This document shows positions 61,681 through 64,000 of a stretch of DNA of 64,000 bases, in pieces. Within the stretch, counting starts at the first letter, position 1, and every line of letters starts with the position of its first letter. Below the pieces are notes generated by a model, which saw only the letters and a list, made by a program, of their open reading frames with translations, was not told where the DNA came from and made no database searches. Both the position numbers and the translations under genes were made by a program. The stretch is from positions 1 to 64,000 of the forward strand of contig NZ_JBJIAA010000006.1 in the NCBI RefSeq assembly GCF_045310695.1, in the 5' to 3' direction. The stretch comes from Clostridium_S neuense. Lineage in GTDB: Bacteria > Bacillota > Clostridia > Clostridiales > Clostridiaceae.

Positions 61681-62364
61681 ATGGATAATTTAATATTAAG
61701 TTCTTTAAAAAAATGTATATTGTTTTCAAAATTTAGCGATACTGAAATCAATGCTTGTATATCTTCAATTGAGTATTCAATTAAAAGCTATTCTAAAAAT
61801 GAAATGCCAGCTATAGAAGATGATATCTGCTCCAGCATAGGAATTATATTAAATGGAAGTGTAGAAGTTCAAAAAATATATGAGTCAGGAAAAAATTTAA
61901 CATTAGCAGCATTAGGTTGTGGAAAGATATTTGGAGAAGTAATAATTTTTTCAAATAAAAATACGTATCCATCAACAATAGTGTCTTCTGAAAAAAGTGA
62001 AATAATGTTTATACCTAAAGAATCCATACTAAAACTATGTAAAGAAAACTCTATATTTCTTAATAATTTCATGACACTTTTATCAAATAAAATACTTATG
62101 CTAAACAAAAAAGTAAAGACAATGTCCTTTCAAACTATAAAGCAAAAACTAGCAAATTACATATTAGAAGAGCATGCTTTACAAAAAAACATGATGATAA
62201 AAATGGCTTATTCCAAAAAGCAGCTAGCTGAGCAGCTTGGAATTCCAAGACCATCCTTATCACGTGAATTAATTAATATGAGAAATGATGAGCTAATAGA
62301 CTTTAATAAAAACTCTATAAAGATTTTAAACATCAAAGGGCTAGAAGAGCTGCTTTGGTCTTAG
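61681..62364 (+). CDS. Crp/Fnr family transcriptional regulator (HcpR-like)
   Basis: 227 aa. A cyclic-nucleotide-binding-like beta-barrel (about 15-130, IGIILNGSVEVQKIYESGK, FGEVIIFS), a dimer helix and a C-terminal winged helix (about 150-225). Its recognition helix is KQLAEQLGIPRPSLSRELINM. It lacks the N-terminal Cys cluster of Fnr, so it is not an oxygen-type FeS sensor; HcpR-type nitrosative-stress regulation fits the operator and the divergent ferredoxin (inference). AAAGGAATT sets the ATG at 61681. Confidence 0.87.
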   Translation: MDNLILSSLKKCILFSKFSDTEINACISSIEYSIKSYSKNEMPAIEDDICSSIGIILNGSVEVQKIYESGKNLTLAALGCGKIFGEVIIFSNKNTYPSTIVSSEKSEIMFIPKESILKLCKENSIFLNNFMTLLSNKILMLNKKVKTMSFQTIKQKLANYILEEHALQKNMMIKMAYSKKQLAEQLGIPRPSLSRELINMRNDELIDFNKNSIKILNIKGLEELLWS

Positions 62365-62373
62365 CTATCACAT

Positions 62374-63756
62374 TTAGCTAACAACCTCATCAAGCTTTGA
62401 CTCTTTAAGCTCTTTATCATTTGAATTAAGCATTTTGATATTATGCATAACAAAAACCATCGTTAGAGCCCATGCTATAAAATCAGCTATAGGTCCTGAT
62501 ATCCATACACCATCAAGTTTAAAATAACTTGGAAGTATTAATAAAAGCGGAAGTAACACTATTACTTGTCTAGATAAACTCAAAAACATAGATATTTTAG
62601 CTTTTCCAATTGCTTGAAAATAATTTGCACATACACACTGACATCCAATAAACGGAAGCATCATTAAAAATATAAATATACCTCTTGCTCCTATATCTAT
62701 TAACCTTGCATCACTTGTATTAAAAATTTTTATTATTTGAACAGGGAATAAGTGAACTATAGCAAAACCTAAAGTTGCAATTACAGTTCCCGCAGCAACT
62801 GCGTATTTTAAAGCCTTCTTTACTCTATCAATATTTTTAGCACCGTAATTGTATCCAATTATAGGCTGTGCTCCTTGATTTATACCAAAAACAGGCATTA
62901 ATATTAGCATTGCTATACTGTTTATAAGTGAAAATGCTCCTATTGCAAGGTCTCCTCCATATTGAGAAAGACTTTTATTAAAAGTAACAGTAATAAGGCT
63001 TCCTGCAAGCTGCATAGCAAAAGGTGACATTCCTATAGCTATTATTTCCTCTATAACTTTTCTGTCCAATTTCATATTTTCTTTCTTTAATTTTAGCAAA
63101 CTTCTGCCTCTTGTAAAAAATAAAAATATCCACAATGAACAAACTGCTTGAGAAAATATAGTTGCTAATGCCGAACCCCTTACACCTAATTTAAAGCCAA
63201 ATATTAATATAGGATTTATAGTAAAATTTAACACCGAACCTATAAGCATTGTTATCATTGCCATTTTAGGTTCACCTTCAGATCTCATTAGTGGATTCAT
63301 TCCAAATCCTAAATTTTGAAGTATTACACCCAAAAGAAGTATAAAAGAGAACTGTTTTGCATAAGGCATTATCTCTGGGCTTGCACCAAATGCCTTAAGT
63401 ATTGGATTCAAAAAAATAATACCTATAATAGTTATTAAAAGTGAAAATATAATATTTAATGTAAATACATTTCCTACTATCTTTTCTGCGTCTTCTTTCT
63501 TCTTCTGTCCAAGCTTTATAGAAACAGCAGCTGCTCCACCTATACCAGTTAACATTCCAAAAGCCATAAAAATATTTGTTATAGGAAAGGTAACAGCAAC
63601 TCCAGATAGAGCAAGCGATCCAACACCTCTTCCAACAAATATTCTGTCAATAATAACATAAAGCGAATTTACAACCATACCTACTATTGAAGGTATAGAA
63701 AATTTAATTAATAGCTTTCCTATACTTTCATATTCTAATTCTTTAGAATTATCCAT
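62374..63756 (-). CDS. MATE family efflux transporter (MepA-like)
   Basis: 460-aa, twelve-helix multidrug and toxin extrusion protein, driven by Na+ or H+. IPSIVGMVVNSLYVIIDRIF in helix 1 and GINQGAQPIIGYNYGAKN at the start of the second half are the MATE hallmarks. ATG at 63756 after AGGAGG. It is preceded by a MarR-type gene 48 bp upstream on the same strand, matching the mepRA arrangement. Its end is convergent with the Crp/Fnr gene, 9 bp apart. Confidence 0.93.
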   Translation of the reverse strand: MDNSKELEYESIGKLLIKFSIPSIVGMVVNSLYVIIDRIFVGRGVGSLALSGVAVTFPITNIFMAFGMLTGIGGAAAVSIKLGQKKKEDAEKIVGNVFTLNIIFSLLITIIGIIFLNPILKAFGASPEIMPYAKQFSFILLLGVILQNLGFGMNPLMRSEGEPKMAMITMLIGSVLNFTINPILIFGFKLGVRGSALATIFSQAVCSLWIFLFFTRGRSLLKLKKENMKLDRKVIEEIIAIGMSPFAMQLAGSLITVTFNKSLSQYGGDLAIGAFSLINSIAMLILMPVFGINQGAQPIIGYNYGAKNIDRVKKALKYAVAAGTVIATLGFAIVHLFPVQIIKIFNTSDARLIDIGARGIFIFLMMLPFIGCQCVCANYFQAIGKAKISMFLSLSRQVIVLLPLLLILPSYFKLDGVWISGPIADFIAWALTMVFVMHNIKMLNSNDKELKESKLDEVVS

Positions 63757-63804
63757 AAAATTCCTCCTAACTATATTTTTATATCTAATTTTTTAGCTTC
63801 CTAA

Positions 63805-64000
63805 CTATTTACCCATAGAATAAAAATTACTATAAGCTTTTTTAAGCCATGATACAAAAATTATTTTTTCATCTTCAGTTAATCCTTTAGAAATAATGCC
63901 TTCAAGTTCTTTTACAATATCTGTAGATATTTTTTCAACTTCAATACCCTTATCAGTAAGATAAAGCCTTTTAACTCTAGCATCTTCATTATCTTGGATT
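63805..64000 (-). CDS. MarR-family regulator, C-terminal part (cut by window edge)
   Basis: The visible 64 residues (stop TAG at 63805-63807) include DARVKRLYLTDKGIEVEK, the wing of MarR proteins, followed by the C-terminal dimer helices (LTEDEKIIFVSWLKKAYSNF). The helix-turn-helix core lies beyond base 64000. It immediately precedes the MATE gene and probably represses it. Partial only because of the window. Confidence 0.82.
   Translation of the reverse strand, partial: IQDNEDARVKRLYLTDKGIEVEKISTDIVKELEGIISKGLTEDEKIIFVSWLKKAYSNFYSMGK

Overview
The window is AT-rich chromosomal DNA of a Clostridium. The evidence is AAGGAGG-type ribosome binding sites, frequent TTG and GTG starts, sporulation-lineage families (YitT, SleB/LysM hydrolase, DegV) and consistent low-GC codon use. 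The order aroF-tyrA-aroB-aroA-aroC-(chorismate mutase/aroE fusion)-aroK-aroQ, together with the his-tkt block, matches what I remember of C. acetobutylicum, read here in the opposite direction. No prophage, transposase or tRNA gene is visible. The only rRNA sequence is the leader and promoter of an rRNA operon that runs off the left edge on the minus strand.

Layout. 1-5.3 kb: rRNA leader, an unknown protein, uppP, a YitT protein, and murT-gatD (peptidoglycan amidation). 5.3-20 kb: clpB, two tandem HTH-TPR regulators, small membrane proteins, an ftsH paralogue, a 96-bp tandem repeat array, a rhomboid protease, a Fur-family regulator, a chemoreceptor and an MntP-like pump. 20-26.5 kb: degV-padR with a palindromic operator cluster, hemolysin III, a mobile-like repeat beside a C5-epimerase remnant, a short SSB, transketolase and an AEC carrier. 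26.6-33.3 kb: a complete hisZGDBHAFIE operon with a consensus promoter and REP-like elements inside it. 33.4-41 kb: an MIF-like protein, two paralogous MFS exporters flanking an ArsR-like regulator, TcdA, YjbQ and AlaX. 41-52 kb: a c-di-AMP riboswitch before a LysM-SleB hydrolase, a glucan phosphorylase flanked by LacI-type operators, a FAD oxidoreductase, a ClpE-like ATPase, tsaD, a phospho-beta-glucosidase and a RusA-like protein. 52-59.8 kb: the eight-gene aromatic operon. 59.9-64 kb: a double-receiver protein, a ferredoxin-like protein divergent from a Crp/Fnr (HcpR-like) regulator with a shared palindrome, a MATE exporter and a truncated MarR gene.

How the genes work together. The aro operon encodes every step from PEP and erythrose-4-phosphate to chorismate, and on to prephenate and 4-hydroxyphenylpyruvate. 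It is preceded by an unlisted 49-codon ORF very rich in Tyr and Phe (FYYF and YYYF runs), with its own promoter and ribosome binding site, followed by an intrinsic terminator just before aroF. This looks like leader-peptide attenuation rather than the T-box usual in Firmicutes, and is the most striking signal here. The his operon has only about a 50-nt leader and no T-box. Other regulatory signals are the operator clusters at degV, the MFS gene, glgP and the ferredoxin gene, and the ydaO-type riboswitch. Three families of non-coding repeats are interspersed, and several supply the 3' ends or stop codons of neighbouring genes.
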